Shown one piece after another: positions 20,867-32,411 of a DNA stretch of 64,000 nt; the stretch's first letter is position 1, and each line of letters starts with the position of its first letter. The notes under the pieces are model-generated. The model ran no database searches and was not told the origin of the DNA. It worked only from the letters and a program-made list of their open reading frames with translations. The stretch is from Kalmusia sp. IMI 367209. Taxonomy: Eukaryota; Ascomycota; Dothideomycetes; Pleosporales; Didymosphaeriaceae. The translations under genes were made by a program, and so were the position numbers. The DNA lies in NCBI GenBank assembly GCA_027946365.1, contig JAPEUQ010000002.1, positions 3,410,001 through 3,474,000 on the forward strand. Reading direction: 5' to 3'.

Positions 20867-23503
20867 ATGGACTCAACGTACCCTCAACCCGCGCTCGCGA
20901 CGCCCGGCCGCCGCAAATCCGTCTTCACGGAGGTCGGATTGGTGGATGAAGAGCAGGTCCGAAGGGAAAGAAGCCCGGCTCCGACAATTCTTTCGAACCC
21001 AAAATCGAGACACATTCGTCCAGCGAGGACAGTGCGATTTCGAAGCAAAAATGACGTCTTCGAGGATAAGGAAGAGGACCGGCATACCGACGACGATGAT
21101 TGGGAAACCGACACCGAATCAGACGATGACGAGACATATCCTACTATACGACCCCGACAGAATGTGATGTCCCAAAAGATCTATCGATTAGGAGTGCTGG
21201 CACTCGTTCTTGCTTTGATGCTGCCTATTCTTCAGATCAGTTCAATATCACCCGTCGGTGTTAGCGGAGGAGTCATTCCACGAAACTCGATCGAGCCTGT
21301 TCCGATCAATTCGCAGGTAGACAAGCGACAGGACTCAGATACTCAAGTGTGTAGACGTTGGGCTGGCCAATGTAGGTGATCCCTTATTCTACTCAACAAT
21401 ACACGCTAACACCCGTAGCTGCCGTCGTCAACGGGACGCTCTATATGTACGGATTCCGGACTAGTACGGACGCACAGCAACAGAGCAATACCTGGAGTAA
21501 GCCTATATCCAATATCTTTTCTATAACTAAGCTAACATTCGAGTGCAGCCAACGACTTCCTTTCCATCGACTTGACGAAATCATGGCAAATCTCAAGCCC
21601 ATCGCTTACAAGTCTTTCGAAGCCCTCGGGCCCGCCAGCTGTCTCCTTGGGGTATCTCTGGAATTCACACTCCTCCCTTTATCTCTACGGCGGCGAATTC
21701 TCCCAAGATCCCGAAGAGTTACCAACAGCGAACTCGTTATGGGAATACAAGATCAGTGATAAAAGCTGGACGGAACACAAGGATCCTAAGAGTTCTGGTG
21801 GCGATAACGCTGAAAAGGCTGGTCAATCGATTCAAAGGGCTGCTGAAGGCGCGGGTTTCAGTGTGCCAAATCTAGGCCGAGGGTGGTACTTCGGCGGACA
21901 TCAGGACTTTTTGACGACGAAGGATTGGAGCAACCAGGTTGAAAGAATATATCTCAAGTCGTTGCTTGAGTTTACGTTTCCAGGGTATTCAAATGAGGCT
22001 GTTGATGACTTAAAGGGCGGCAAGACGGCGGGCGATGATGGTGCCTATCGTAATATCACCGAGGGTGGTCTTCAAGGCACTGGTTCCTTCCCCGAACGCG
22101 CTGATGGCATCCTGGTGTATATACCTGGATTCGGCGCGGAAGGTACTTTGATTGGTGTGACTGGCGGCGACAACGACACATTTGTCCGTTCACACTTTTG
22201 CCCTATGCTACACGCGCTAATAATTCCTAGGCCCAAATGAACGTTGTCGACGTATACGACATCGCCAACTCGACTTGGTTCAAACAAAGCACATCCGGTA
22301 AAGTACCCAAGTACCGCGTCAACCCTTGTGCTGTGGTTGCTGCAGCAGCCGAGTAAGTTACCCGTCTATCATACTTCTTCCGTTCGCCACGCTGACACCA
22401 ACAGTGGCTCCTCTTACAACATCTACATGTTCGGTGGTCAATCCCTGCAGCCCGCAGGCAATCAACAGCAATACGATGACATGTGGATCCTCTCCGTCCC
22501 CTCTTTCACCTGGATTGAAGTCGACCAAGACGAGTCTAAATCCAGCATCCCGTACGCTCGCGCCGGTCACTCCTGTCATGTCTGGGACGGCCAAATGATC
22601 GTAGTCGGTGGCTACATCGGCAAGGAAGTTGGTTGTGAATCTCCCGGGATCTACGCCTTCAACATGTCTAGCCTCGCTTGGAGCGACCAATTCACTGCAC
22701 TAACGGGTGACAAAGCATTAAAGGCTTTCAACGGCAACGAAAAGGATGAAGGGAATCCGCTTGCACAGCAAGCAAACCAGCGCGGCTTCGATCACAAAGC
22801 CGGCCTCGAGGGCAGCTACGGATACGCCGTTCCCGCCAAAGTTCAAAAAGTTATCGGCGGCAAAGCAACCGGCGGCGCTACGCTCACTGCCCCTGTCCAG
22901 ACGCCCACCGAGGGTCCCTTCAAGTCTGGAACGGCCCAAACGTATACGGTAACTGGCCCCAACGGCGCCGTCATCACGCAAACAGTCGACTCAGGCAACT
23001 CCAACAGCAGCAGCAACAGAGCCAACAAGATCGGCGCCATTGTCGGCGGCACCCTTGCAGGCGTCTTCTTCTTCGTCGCCGCATATTTCGCTTTCTGCGC
23101 CTGGATTTACCGCAAACAAGTCGCTATCTGGAAGCAACATGCTGCTATGGTGACAGCTCGGTCAAACAACGAGAAATCCAACGGCGCTGCAGGCGCCGCC
23201 TTCCTCGGTAGCGCTGCTGCCTCCTCCGCTAAGAACTCCACGGAGAGGGCACAGAGAGATGGGCTGGGTACACGAGGCAGCGAGGCGGCGAGCGGGATCA
23301 GGACTAGTGCGGATAGGGCAGGCACGTCAGGGACGGGATACACTGGCGCTGCTGGAGTCGCGGGTGCTGATGCAATAGGGCGGAGGAGCAGCATAGCGAG
23401 TTCGACGGATGATTTGTTGGATGGGCAAGAGCCTGCGTTCTGGGGCACCAGGGGTGTGCTGTTGAATCCAAGGAGGAGTTTGAGGGTCATTAATCGAGAC
23501 TGA
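20867..23503 (+). CDS. Kelch-repeat membrane protein with two transmembrane segments
   Basis: Five exons, 20867-21371, 21419-21496, 21549-22183, 22231-22352 and 22405-23503, give 812 aa. The N-terminal 100 residues are charged, with an acidic patch (DDDDWETDTESDDDE). A first membrane span follows (about 106-124, LGVLALVLALMLPILQ). The central ~500 residues contain kelch blades recognisable by LYMYGF, LYLYGGEF, YFGGHQDF, IYMFGGQS and MIVVGGYIG. A second span lies near 655-682 (IGAIVGGTLAGVFFFVAAYF), followed by a basic Ala/Gly/Ser-rich tail. The likely topology is kelch propeller outside or lumenal, both tails cytosolic. Related ascomycete proteins are annotated only as kelch repeat proteins; a role in cell surface or polarity would be a guess. 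Confidence 0.82.
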
Positions 23504-24966
23504 GATGTCCTCTTTTGGAAGGACGAGGGAGAGGGAAAGATGTTGAGTCTGTATTTGAATGCTCGATTCCCCTTCTGTTCGTCTTATATATTAACTCCGA
23601 ATGAAGCAATGATAGCGAATAATAATAATGAAGCATTATAATTATGATTCTTTGTTCTAGTCTTGAAGTGACTAAGTTGTTTATTCTACTTTTTTAATGT
23701 ATACTAGGATTGATACTTGCCTATAAATGCCCTAGGATGTTAGCACAGAATATCGTTTTACGATAAGGTGCCAGAGCCAGATACGATGAGATACGATGTT
23801 ATGCTTCTTCTCGTTGAGTTGTTTCTGATTCAATATGTCATCACGTTTATGTTCTTAAGATATATCTGGTATCGTGAATGCTTATGTGGAGATGAAAGTA
23901 CATGCATAGAATAGGTTGTAGAAATCCCGAGTCGTTTACTTGCTCGATACCCATTTTTCACGTTTGCGTCTAGTTTCATTGAGCTTTCGACTACGAGAAT
24001 CACCATGTTGAGCTAACTTTTTTATGAAATATTAGGTCTGGTAGCTATTAAGCGGTCCTTGCCTCAATAGTAGAAGCATCAGTTGCAACAGCTACGCTTA
24101 ATAGATGATGCAAGCAAATTTCAATTGTTTTAGACATTTATATTTCGTATATGCTGCAGTGACTATACTCTATTAGGCGTCAAATAACGTGCCCTTGTAG
24201 CCAAGCAAGATGAATCAGCATCGTGGACTGCGTGATTGATCGCTTCCTGCTGGTCGATGCTACCATCTCCACTCCGAACATTGTAGAATTTTCCACCCTG
24301 GGATTCTCATGTGGTGGCCAGAAGTCGTGCTAGAGGCTTGTATTCCCGAGGAAATGCCTTCAATATATAGAACGTCTTGTGGCCGTGTCGAGTGACCACT
24401 ATTGAGCCTACAAGTAGTGTTGAAGGCGAGGTGGAATACCTGGACTTTTCAGATCACAAATGCAAACTCATATTGCTGCTCACATGCACCCTAGTCCAAA
24501 TGGTATTTTTTTTCATCAATGAGCCGGCGAAACTCAGTGTAGCAATGCTTGGCTAGGTGGGGTTGGACAGGGAAACAGTTGGGGGAAGGCACGAGCCATT
24601 TCATCATCATGCTGTCGCTAACTTATTATAGTTACCCGGCCGTAATGCCAAGAGTGAAAACTTTACCTACACCCTGGACGGCTTGCAGCTTGCCGAATCA
24701 AATCCATCACATCTAATCTGATGCATCTTATCTGATGATCTGATGGGTCCCCGATGTCCCTCCGAGTCCACTTCACCCTCGTCAGAGCAGATCGCAATAG
24801 GTGATGTGCCCGAACGCCGCCGAGCATGCGTGAGCAGCAAGTCTGCACGAAAAAGCTTAATACTCGCGTCACCCAACTCTTCCAAAATGACGCACACATC
24901 TCTAGACGAACCCAAAAACCGCATTGGCGGTCCTTTTGACTCGCGACACTTTGTCTATCTGTAAAG
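23504..24966. other. 1.46-kb AT-rich intergenic region
   Basis: Clearly AT-richer than the coding neighbours, especially 23560-24200, with short A/T runs such as AATAATAATAATG. No frame above about 85 codons and no motif is seen. It may be an old repeat-derived or mutated spacer, but no repeat unit could be recognised. Confidence 0.5.
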
Positions 24967-26848
24967 ATGGCTTTACTCAGCCTCGTTACATCGCAGAACT
25001 ACGGCGCTATTCTCCAATGGAAATTCCTTGTCCTTGTCGCGATCCCGCTGATCGTCGTTTACTACTTTCAAAAGAAGAAGTCGACCCAGGTCAGCATCAA
25101 ACAGTACTCGCATTTCCCACAGCCGGAAGAGGCAGACCCAGTGAGGGGCCATTGGCCTTGGATCGAGAGGATCGCCGCCGAGGGTGATCCGCGACGCATG
25201 TTCGGTATGTTTGGAACTTATCTACGGTCTTCGTGAGCAGACCAAAATCGAGGACAGCATTGATTGGCTGACTATGTAGATGAAATGCTGTACGAGCAGG
25301 TGCAGAAGCTTAATTTTCCTCCTGTGCTTCTCTGTGACATGCGGCCCGTCGAGAAATTCTTAATCCTATTCGTTTTGGACAATGAAATCGCGGAGCAGAT
25401 TACCAAGCCCTCGAAACAGTACACGATGAGCATGCCAAAGCACCCTAGTATTCAACAGCTGGCCCCATTAGTCGGTGCTCGATCTCTCGTCACAACGGAT
25501 GTAAGTCCAAACTCCCTTCAATGATCAGCCATTGTCAATAAGTGATGTCTAACGATGATTCATGCACCAGGGCGACGAATGGAAGAATTTGTATAAGAGG
25601 ATCCGGCCCGGTTTCCAACCACAGTATCTCCTTGGCCATGTCAAAGTCATCCTTGATAAGTCAGAGACCTTCATCGAGCTGATGGAGAAGAAGGCAGCCA
25701 CGGGCGAGGAATTTCGTCTTGATGAGTATACCACCAACTTGGTCTTCGATGTCATTGGCATCGTAACTTTCGATATGGACTTGAATGCTCAAATTGAGGG
25801 CAAGCAGAGCGAGGTATTGTTGACCTATCGCGCGCTATCGCAGGCCTTCAACAAGCGTCCATATGCGATGAACTGGTGGAAAGAGTACTTCACCAAGAAC
25901 GAGCGCGACATTAGACGCTTGGACAAGAAACTTGACAGCATTTTGAAAACGGAAATTAAAAAACATCATAAAGAGCTACTCTCTGGAGCCGACACCGCAT
26001 CTCGAAGTGTAGCAACGCTGAGCCTTCACGGCATTGAAAAGCTGACTCCTGAAATTCTCCAACAAACGAGTGACACGCTTCGCGGCTTCCTGTTCGCCGG
26101 TCATGACACGACGAGTATCTTACTGCAGTGGTGTTTCTACGAGTTGCACAGGCGCCCTATCTCTGCAAAGGACTTAAAGGATGAGCTCGACGAGGTGTTT
26201 GGGCCTCACACAAGTCCTAAGTCTATTATCGAACAATTAAGGGGACCTGAGGCTGGCAATCTCTTATCACGGCTACCTTACACAGACGCAGTCATCAAGG
26301 AGGCATTACGTCTACATCCACCTGGTACCACAGCCCGCGTCACGCCAGAGGGTTCCGGAACCACTCTGACTCTTCCCGACGGAGAAAGGCTAGTCGTCGA
26401 TGGTCTATGTGTCACCCCACGTGCATATATCATCCAGAGACATCCTAAGATCTTCGGAGAAACCAAGGACGACTTCATGCCCGAACGCTGGCTTGGAGAA
26501 GCTGGCGCCAAGATTCCGGACAGCGCTTTCAGACCTTACGAGCGAGGCCCTAGACGATGCACTGGATCTGAGCTGGCAAATCTGGAAGTGCGGATAATCT
26601 TGGCTTGTGTTGCGAGGCATTTCGAATTTGTTAAGGTCGGCCAGGGTGAACTAGATTTGGATGAAAAGGGACTGCCTCAACTCGACGAGAAGGGTTCTTA
26701 TAAGACCAAGTCCCACATGTTCTCAGTAAGTGATCTGGATGAAGTTGAAAATGACAACAAATGCTAATCTTTACAATAGACGCATTTGGTCACCGCTAAA
26801 CCAGTCGATGGTATGCAAGTGAAGGTTCAGATTAAGACAAAGTCATGA
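24967..26848 (+). CDS. Cytochrome P450 monooxygenase
   Basis: Four exons, 24967-25204, 25280-25500, 25571-26725 and 26780-26848, give 560 aa. A membrane anchor lies at about residues 18-34 (WKFLVLVAIPLIVVYYF). The I-helix motif is FAGHDTTS, the K-helix ExxR is KEALRLHPP, the PERF motif is FMPERWL, and the heme-Cys loop reads YERGPRRCTG, with Tyr replacing the usual Phe. Overall it resembles fungal class E P450s of the stcS/verA-like type, but I would not assign a CYP family. It is an ER monooxygenase of unknown substrate. Neighbouring transporter and flavin monooxygenase suggest xenobiotic or secondary-compound oxidation, which is inference from position. Confidence 0.9.
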
Positions 26849-27440
26849 GATGGACCGATTCTACTCTTAGATCGTACTCCAATGTTTGTACTCGGTTCCT
26901 TGATCATCAGGTTCACACAGATGAGGATGGATCGGCCCGGTCTATTCCAATAGCGCATCAATTGTGGGTATCCATTTCGGCAAAGAGGGATTGGGTAGAA
27001 CGACATAAAAGTGCGAACGAACAAAGCCGCCACTATTTAGATTATCTTGTACGCTGGTCGGCTTTTCTTGTAAACTTTTCTACGTGAAATGAATGATACC
27101 AGGAGAGTTAGCCTTGTTCGTATTCTGCATCCATGTGGCACACATCAGTAAATTATTTGTTTTTGCGAAAGAGAGCTAATTGACTATCGAAGAACGATTC
27201 AAGTAATCGCAGCGCAGCGCCAACCTGGCGACTCACAACTGTGCATCCCTAGGCACCAGACGACGCAGATCAATTGGCTGATCACGCCTCGCACCATGTA
27301 CTTGTAGCCGACTCTATTAGGAGACAGCCTCAGCCTTATGAACTTAGGCTCTTTTGCTCTTCTATGCCCATCCTTTGCTTCACAAACTATCTTCATGAAA
27401 AACTCAAACGTACGAGGATTTTCTTCCGGTAAGGGAAGCC
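26849..27440. other. Intergenic region
   Basis: This 592-bp spacer between the P450 and the CorA-like frame has no supportable gene. It was examined for the missing N-terminal half of the CorA-like protein; none was found. Confidence 0.5.
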
Positions 27441-28094
27441 ATGGAATATATCTACTTCGACTTGGCGAGCAAATACATGGCTCCTGATCTATCTAGCATG
27501 CCACGGAAGTTTACTACTCTTACGAATGCCGGCGCGAGTAATAGCGCGGCACTGCTTGCGACTAGTGCCGTCATTGACTGTTTAGATACGCAGCTTGAAT
27601 CGAAACAGCTTTGGAAAAGTTCAGAGCTAATTTCCCGGATGAGAGACCACTTGAGGCTGATGCGGGAAGTCGTAAATGGTGTGAAACGACGGAACGACTA
27701 CCTCAAAGAGTCCGTCCGGACACAAATCCAAATGGTACAACATTCTACTTCTAGTACTGTAATTCGGGCGTTTTGACGAATTCCGAAGTATACGCGCTTC
27801 CTTGCGCAGCAAGATAACGCGCTGAATCACCGTTACGAAACCGATATGCGTGTAATTGCCGGCGTTACGCTTGTCTTCCTTCCCAGCACCTTTGTGGCCA
27901 CACTGTTCAGCACCAGCTTCTGGGGTTTTAGTCCAAGTCTGGGCTCTAGGGCATCACCATGGATCTGGCTGTGTTGTTTCATCTCTGGAGTACTGACTAC
28001 GGCTGTACTGGGCATCTTGAGGGGGTTTCCACGATTGAATCTAGTCTCGGGCAGTTATATAATGAAGAGTCATGCCTATATAGGAGTGTATTGA
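27441..28094 (+). CDS. Short CorA-like membrane protein (probable remnant)
   Basis: Two exons, 27441-27734 and 27789-28094, give 199 aa; phase is kept and the 54-nt intron has GT-AG ends. The first exon ends in a helical KRRNDYLKESVRTQIQM segment, and the second begins YTRFLAQQDNALN and then MRVIAGVTLVFLPSTFVATLF, the pattern of the pre-membrane helix and first span of fungal CorA/Mg2+-transporter-like proteins. A second span follows (IWLCCFISGVLTTAVL). The usual large N-terminal domain (about 300 residues) is missing and no upstream exon was found, and the GxN signature between spans is not evident. It is therefore likely a truncated or decayed copy, although the exons that remain are intact. 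Confidence 0.55.
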
Positions 28095-28145
28095 TTGTAC
28101 AATTAGAAATTGAACAAAATTATGCACTATTGCTCTACCTCCCAA

Positions 28146-30220
28146 TTATGCCTTCTCCCTCTCCTCGAACAAACCAGGCGTCTCATCGTGAAATTGGTAT
28201 AACGGCTCGATAGGCGCGACGTCCTTTCTCAAGATATGCTTCTGCATATACCACGGCAGCTTTTCCGTGTAATACTTTGCAAAATCCCTATTACCAACAT
28301 CGAACACCGTGTCCAATTCCTCTAGCGTGAGGTTTTTGGTTTCAGGGAGTAAGAAATAACAGTACACGAGACCAAAGAAATTCCACGCTGCGTACCATCC
28401 GAATGCTCCTTGTGGCGTGAAGGCTCGCACCAAAGGGGGCCACGTAAGCGAGAGGATGAAATTGAAGCCCCAGCAGGTCGCAGTGGCAAAGGACATGCCG
28501 ATATCTCGGATATACAATGGAAACGCTTCTGCACTATACGTGAAAGGAACAGGTCCCTCGCCGGGCGAGTACACAGCCATGAATGTGAATATCGCGGCGG
28601 CAATGCTAGCCAAGCGCCCTTGAGTAGGTTCGCCATCGGCGTCGAGTGGTAAGAAGAAAGACATCCCGCACCAGAGGAGGCAGATGCCCATCAACGGGAA
28701 GGTAGTCAGCAGCAGGTTGCGGCGACCGAATGTGTCAATTGTGTAGATTGCGGGAATGGCGAAGAGCCAGTTCGTTGCACCTGTTCCAAAAGAGACTAGA
28801 AGGGCGTTGGAGCGGGAGAAGCCGGCCTGTTCGAAGATGGTGGAACCTGAAATTGGTTAAGGAAAACAATTCCGACTAGGTTCGGATGGCAGAAGCTTAC
28901 TGTAATAGGCGATCACATTAACACCGCAAAATTGTTGCATAAACATCACAAAGAAAGAAGACTGCGCGGCTCGACGATTACGTCGGACCGTGAAGAACTC
29001 TCTGAAAAGGTTCTTTCCCTCGCGCTCGGCTTGTTCAACTTCGAGCAGCTTGTATGCGTAGTACATGTCGCGTGCTGCTTGGATTTTGTGCTTCCGGAGA
29101 CGGCAAAGCGCTCCGAAAGCTTTGTCGTACTTGCCCTTCTCCATGTACCTGTGTATCGTCAGCACTGGCGCCCTAATAAGCAGAATGAACATAATAGTAA
29201 CCTACCATCTCGGTGACTCCGGGCACAGGTAAACCTGGATCATGACCAAGAACGGCGGAATACTCGTACTGGCCAACATCCATCTCCACTGACTATATTC
29301 TCCCATGAAATCCACTTTCTCGAATGCTACGCTTACGACAAAACCTATCATAATGCCAAAAGCCGTCCACATCTGCCACATCATGGTAAGGGCGCCGCGG
29401 ATCGTCTTTGGTGCGCTCTCTGCCGCGTAGACTGGTGTAGTGGAGGACTTGGCACCGACGGCAAAACCGAGTGCAAAACGTGCAATAAGCAAGTTATACC
29501 AGCTCTCTGCGGCGGCCATCCAAAATCCTGTGACGAAGGAAATAAAGCATGAAATGAATATTGTGCCGCGGCGACCGAACATCTTGTTCAGAGGTGCATT
29601 GGTCCAGCAACCGATGAGGGCGGAACACAGGTAGGGCGCGCCGTTGAGGAGACCTTGTTGCCATTCGTTTGTAATGTTGAACTCCTCGAAGTAGAAGAGC
29701 TGTGCAAAAGGTCAGCAAGTGATGCTTATCATGTGCATCATCAAATTGAAGAAAGGCTTACCTGCGCGCCATTGACAGCCGTTTGGTCCATACCCTGCAC
29801 GATCGCAGAACCAGCACAGAGAACGACCAAGAAGTACAACATGAATGGGTGATCCCAACGGTGCGTGATTTCATGTCTCAACAGACTCTTTTCTTCCTCG
29901 TTCAGTTGGCTCACATACTCGAATCCATCTTCACGTTGTCCGACTCTTGCGATAAGTGCACCTTTTTGAAATTCGCTTCGGTGCTCGGTAAGCCCTTTCT
30001 CTTCAACCCATGCATCGACGTCGCGTATTACTTCCTGCTCGCTCATTCCAGCAAGGGGATTCCGGAGCTTTGCCGCGACGGACGCCTTACGAGTCGCGCT
30101 GGCAACGGAAGCGCGTCGTGTATCATCTTCGGTATATTGTGTGTCGTTGATAGAGGGCTTGCTGCTGTTACCCGAAACATCGGGGTCCGTAGCTTCAATA
30201 TCTGGTTTCTGGTGTGGCAT
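28146..30220 (-). CDS. MFS sugar transporter
   Basis: Four exons, right to left: 29762-30220, 29206-29699, 28901-29148 and 28146-28846, give 633 aa. The N-terminal ~120 residues are a long cytosolic, Ser/Glu-rich extension. Transmembrane segments begin at FMLYFLVVLCAGSAIVQGMD. Sugar-porter family signatures include NKMFGRRGT, the PESPRW motif before the central loop, QQFCGVNVIAYY in span 7 and the PETKNLTLEE end of the last span. It would import a sugar or polyol by proton symport at the plasma membrane. The start at 30220 is an ATG. A TATAAAG element lies about 105 bp upstream. Substrate unknown; the long N-terminus is shared with one subset of fungal sugar porters. Confidence 0.87.
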
Positions 30221-30324
30221 GGTGACAAATTTCAGAAGATTGGACAACCAATCTTGAAAATGGCGACAGGCTCCAAGTGTACTTCGTGCCAGGTGCTCTG
30301 GCCACGAATAAAACTATGGGGCCT

Positions 30325-30331
30325 CTTTATA
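30325..30331 (-). promoter_or_regulatory. Putative TATA box of the MFS transporter gene
   Basis: TATAAAG on the minus strand, about 105-111 bp upstream of the ATG at 30220. Match and position only. Confidence 0.4.
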
Positions 30332-31003
30332 CGTTTGTTCTCCCCCGTGGGTCCTCCAGCATTTTGACAACGAGGTGATCGATCCACAAGGCTAAGACTC
30401 CATCTCCGTTCCCAAGTTATTGGCGCATGTAATCACACATGGCCCACGCCATGGAGTCCTTTCTAGGAACCACTTTGATCTCTCTGTTTTTGAAGAGTGT
30501 CAGTTATCAACGTCATGGTGGAGAAATGCCATGAAAATCCCATCTCGGCGGAGGGTTGGCTGATCCTTGGCGACTGATAGAGGGCGGAGAAAGCCAAGAC
30601 CCAGGGTAGCATGCGCCTTTCTGCCAAGGAGGCACGTGTGGGAGGACTGAAAATTATGTGAGCCGTTCCAATGAAGGATGAGTGCTGTCTAGGCGTAGGG
30701 ATGGTGTTGAGGCGGCAAAGGTGGTTCGTGTCTTGGCTCGGAGCCGGCTACGCTTAGCTTGGATAGGTTGGCTTGTGAATCGGCAAAGGGTTCCGAGATG
30801 AATACAACCTCAAGGGTTGAGTTAAATTGTACTGAGTTGGTAACCGCAAGAAGAAAATTTGCTTCTGGATTTGAAAAGGAATACAAAGTGTCCCAAGAAA
30901 ATGTGTGCAGGTAGGAAAAGAATTGGCTAAGGACCCATTGGCTTTAGGCGTTTCCTACTGACCTTATTCGTCGCAACATCTATTTTAATTTTAAATTTTG
31001 AAC

Positions 31004-31468
31004 TCATATTTGGGGGATTTTATTAGTTGATAGGTCCTTGAATTGAGGACGTAGTTCTAGCTTAAAGGGCATACCTAAGCTTCGAAGCCGGCCTTTGTGG
31101 TAATCACTTGATCTACGAAAGATCTTGGGGTGTTGTCTTGGTACCTTGAAGATGCTCTTTCTAAATCTCAGATCCATTATAAACACACTCAGTCGTCTAA
31201 CGTTGGAAAGGCAGGATATCGGTTCCCGAGACTCTCTGTCGTACGCTTTCATTGTTAGTGAAAAAAAAAAATAGGAAGCAAGCTTTACAAGCAGCGGCTG
31301 CAATTTCATTAATTGCACGTGGTCGACATCGACCTTAAACCGAAGACTTCTTGATGGTCGACCAGGAATTCGATGCGCGATATACTTCATGGTAATCGTC
31401 CATATGCCATGGCTTAGTAGTCTTCTAGGAGCTAAAATGGGTTTCTCATTGTATTGGATGCGGGACAT
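31004..31468 (-). CDS. Doubtful hypothetical frame
   Basis: Open frame of 154 codons, rich in Arg/Lys/Leu (KVPRQHPKIFRRSSDYHKG near the C-terminus). It spans an A11/T11 run, and the stretch 31246-31288 looks like a 43-nt intron (GT start, pyrimidine tract, CTAAC, AAG end). Splicing it shifts the frame to an early stop. The composition looks protein-like in the 3' half, but no family is recognised. It could be a relic. Confidence 0.25.
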   Translation of the reverse strand: MSRIQYNEKPILAPRRLLSHGIWTITMKYIAHRIPGRPSRSLRFKVDVDHVQLMKLQPLLVKLASYFFFSLTMKAYDRESREPISCLSNVRRLSVFIMDLRFRKSIFKVPRQHPKIFRRSSDYHKGRLRSLGMPFKLELRPQFKDLSTNKIPQI

Positions 31469-31980
31469 CTACAACAACCGCTACTGCATTCTCGACAAAT
31501 GGTCATCATAGACTTTTTCAACAAATATACAAGGTAATGTTGAAATATCCAAGACTAGAAGCGTCGCCTAAGACAAGTACTGAAAATTTTCTAGCAATCA
31601 AATTGGTGCCACGTTCGACTCTGCAGACTTCGATTCAAATTACGCAGAGCGCCACTTTGGGCAATAGCCGTACATCAGGTAGCTTAAAAAGGGTAGGTTA
31701 AGCCCAGATCGAACTTCTTCTGTCTACTAATTACATCCTTTTTCAACTTTATCATGATATGGAACCTTCATCTGGCTCAAGGGAACCAGCAGAAAATATT
31801 AAGAATCTTTCTAAATATGGTAAGGGTATGTGATGGTCTGGTCTATTGGACAGCGGAACTTCTAAACACGGAGGCGTTGTAAAAGATTAACAAGTAGTTC
31901 TTGATCACTCCCACAAGCATGCAAGCGCTCTTTCAGTATAGTACCGAAGCTTTAAAGCCTATTTTGGCTTTTTTTTTTTT

Positions 31981-32247
31981 AAGTGGTACAAGAGCAATGG
32001 CGGCGACCGGATGCAAATGAACAGAGCTTCGAAATCGTCGGCGCAATTCAATGAAGCTAGAGAAATTGCGATTCGCGATCGCGTTCGAGAGATAAGCATG
32101 GGCGAAGACATCTTTTCGTGGGGTGCAGGTTTGCCGGATTGGGTGGGCGATGTATTCCTACTTTGGTGGAGAAATGACGTGCTCAGTGACCCGCCGATAG
32201 CTGCTCGTGGAACGACTCCTGAGGAACGCGCAACAGCACAAGCGTGA
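31981..32247 (+). pseudogene. Orphan exon-like fragment
   Basis: Directly after a T12-AAG acceptor-like tract an open stretch of 88 codons encodes a protein-like segment (KWYKSNGGDRM..., GEDIFSWGAGLPDWVGD, FLLWWRNDVLSDPP, GTTPEERATAQA) ending in TGA. Its composition is unlike the AT-rich surroundings. I found no upstream exon on the same strand, so it looks like the last exon of a gene whose remainder is lost or moved. Family not recognised. Confidence 0.35.
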
Positions 32248-32307
32248 TGAGCCAATATCGTGAACAAATGATCTCATTGCATTCTGCGTGCGTTGAGACT
32301 TTCCCAA

Positions 32308-32315
32308 TATATAAG
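32308..32315 (+). promoter_or_regulatory. Putative TATA box of the flavin monooxygenase gene
   Basis: A TATATAAG-type element about 95-100 bp upstream of the ATG at 32412. Confidence 0.4.
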
Positions 32316-32411
32316 GGATGCAGATAGAGATAATGCACAAATCCTTTACCACTTGCGCAGTCACTGCACCTAACATTGTCCTAACGAGCTATACCTCTAC
32401 CAAATTTAGGC

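Larger units (their letters stand above)
30221..32411. other. 2.2-kb AT-rich gene-poor region
   Basis: AT-rich spacer between divergent genes. It holds a TATAAAG on the minus strand at 30325-30331 (MFS promoter), a doubtful minus-strand frame at 31004-31468, an A11 run at 31261-31271, a T12 run at 31969-31980 directly before an exon-like segment, and the flavin monooxygenase promoter. Nothing else is supportable. Confidence 0.5.
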
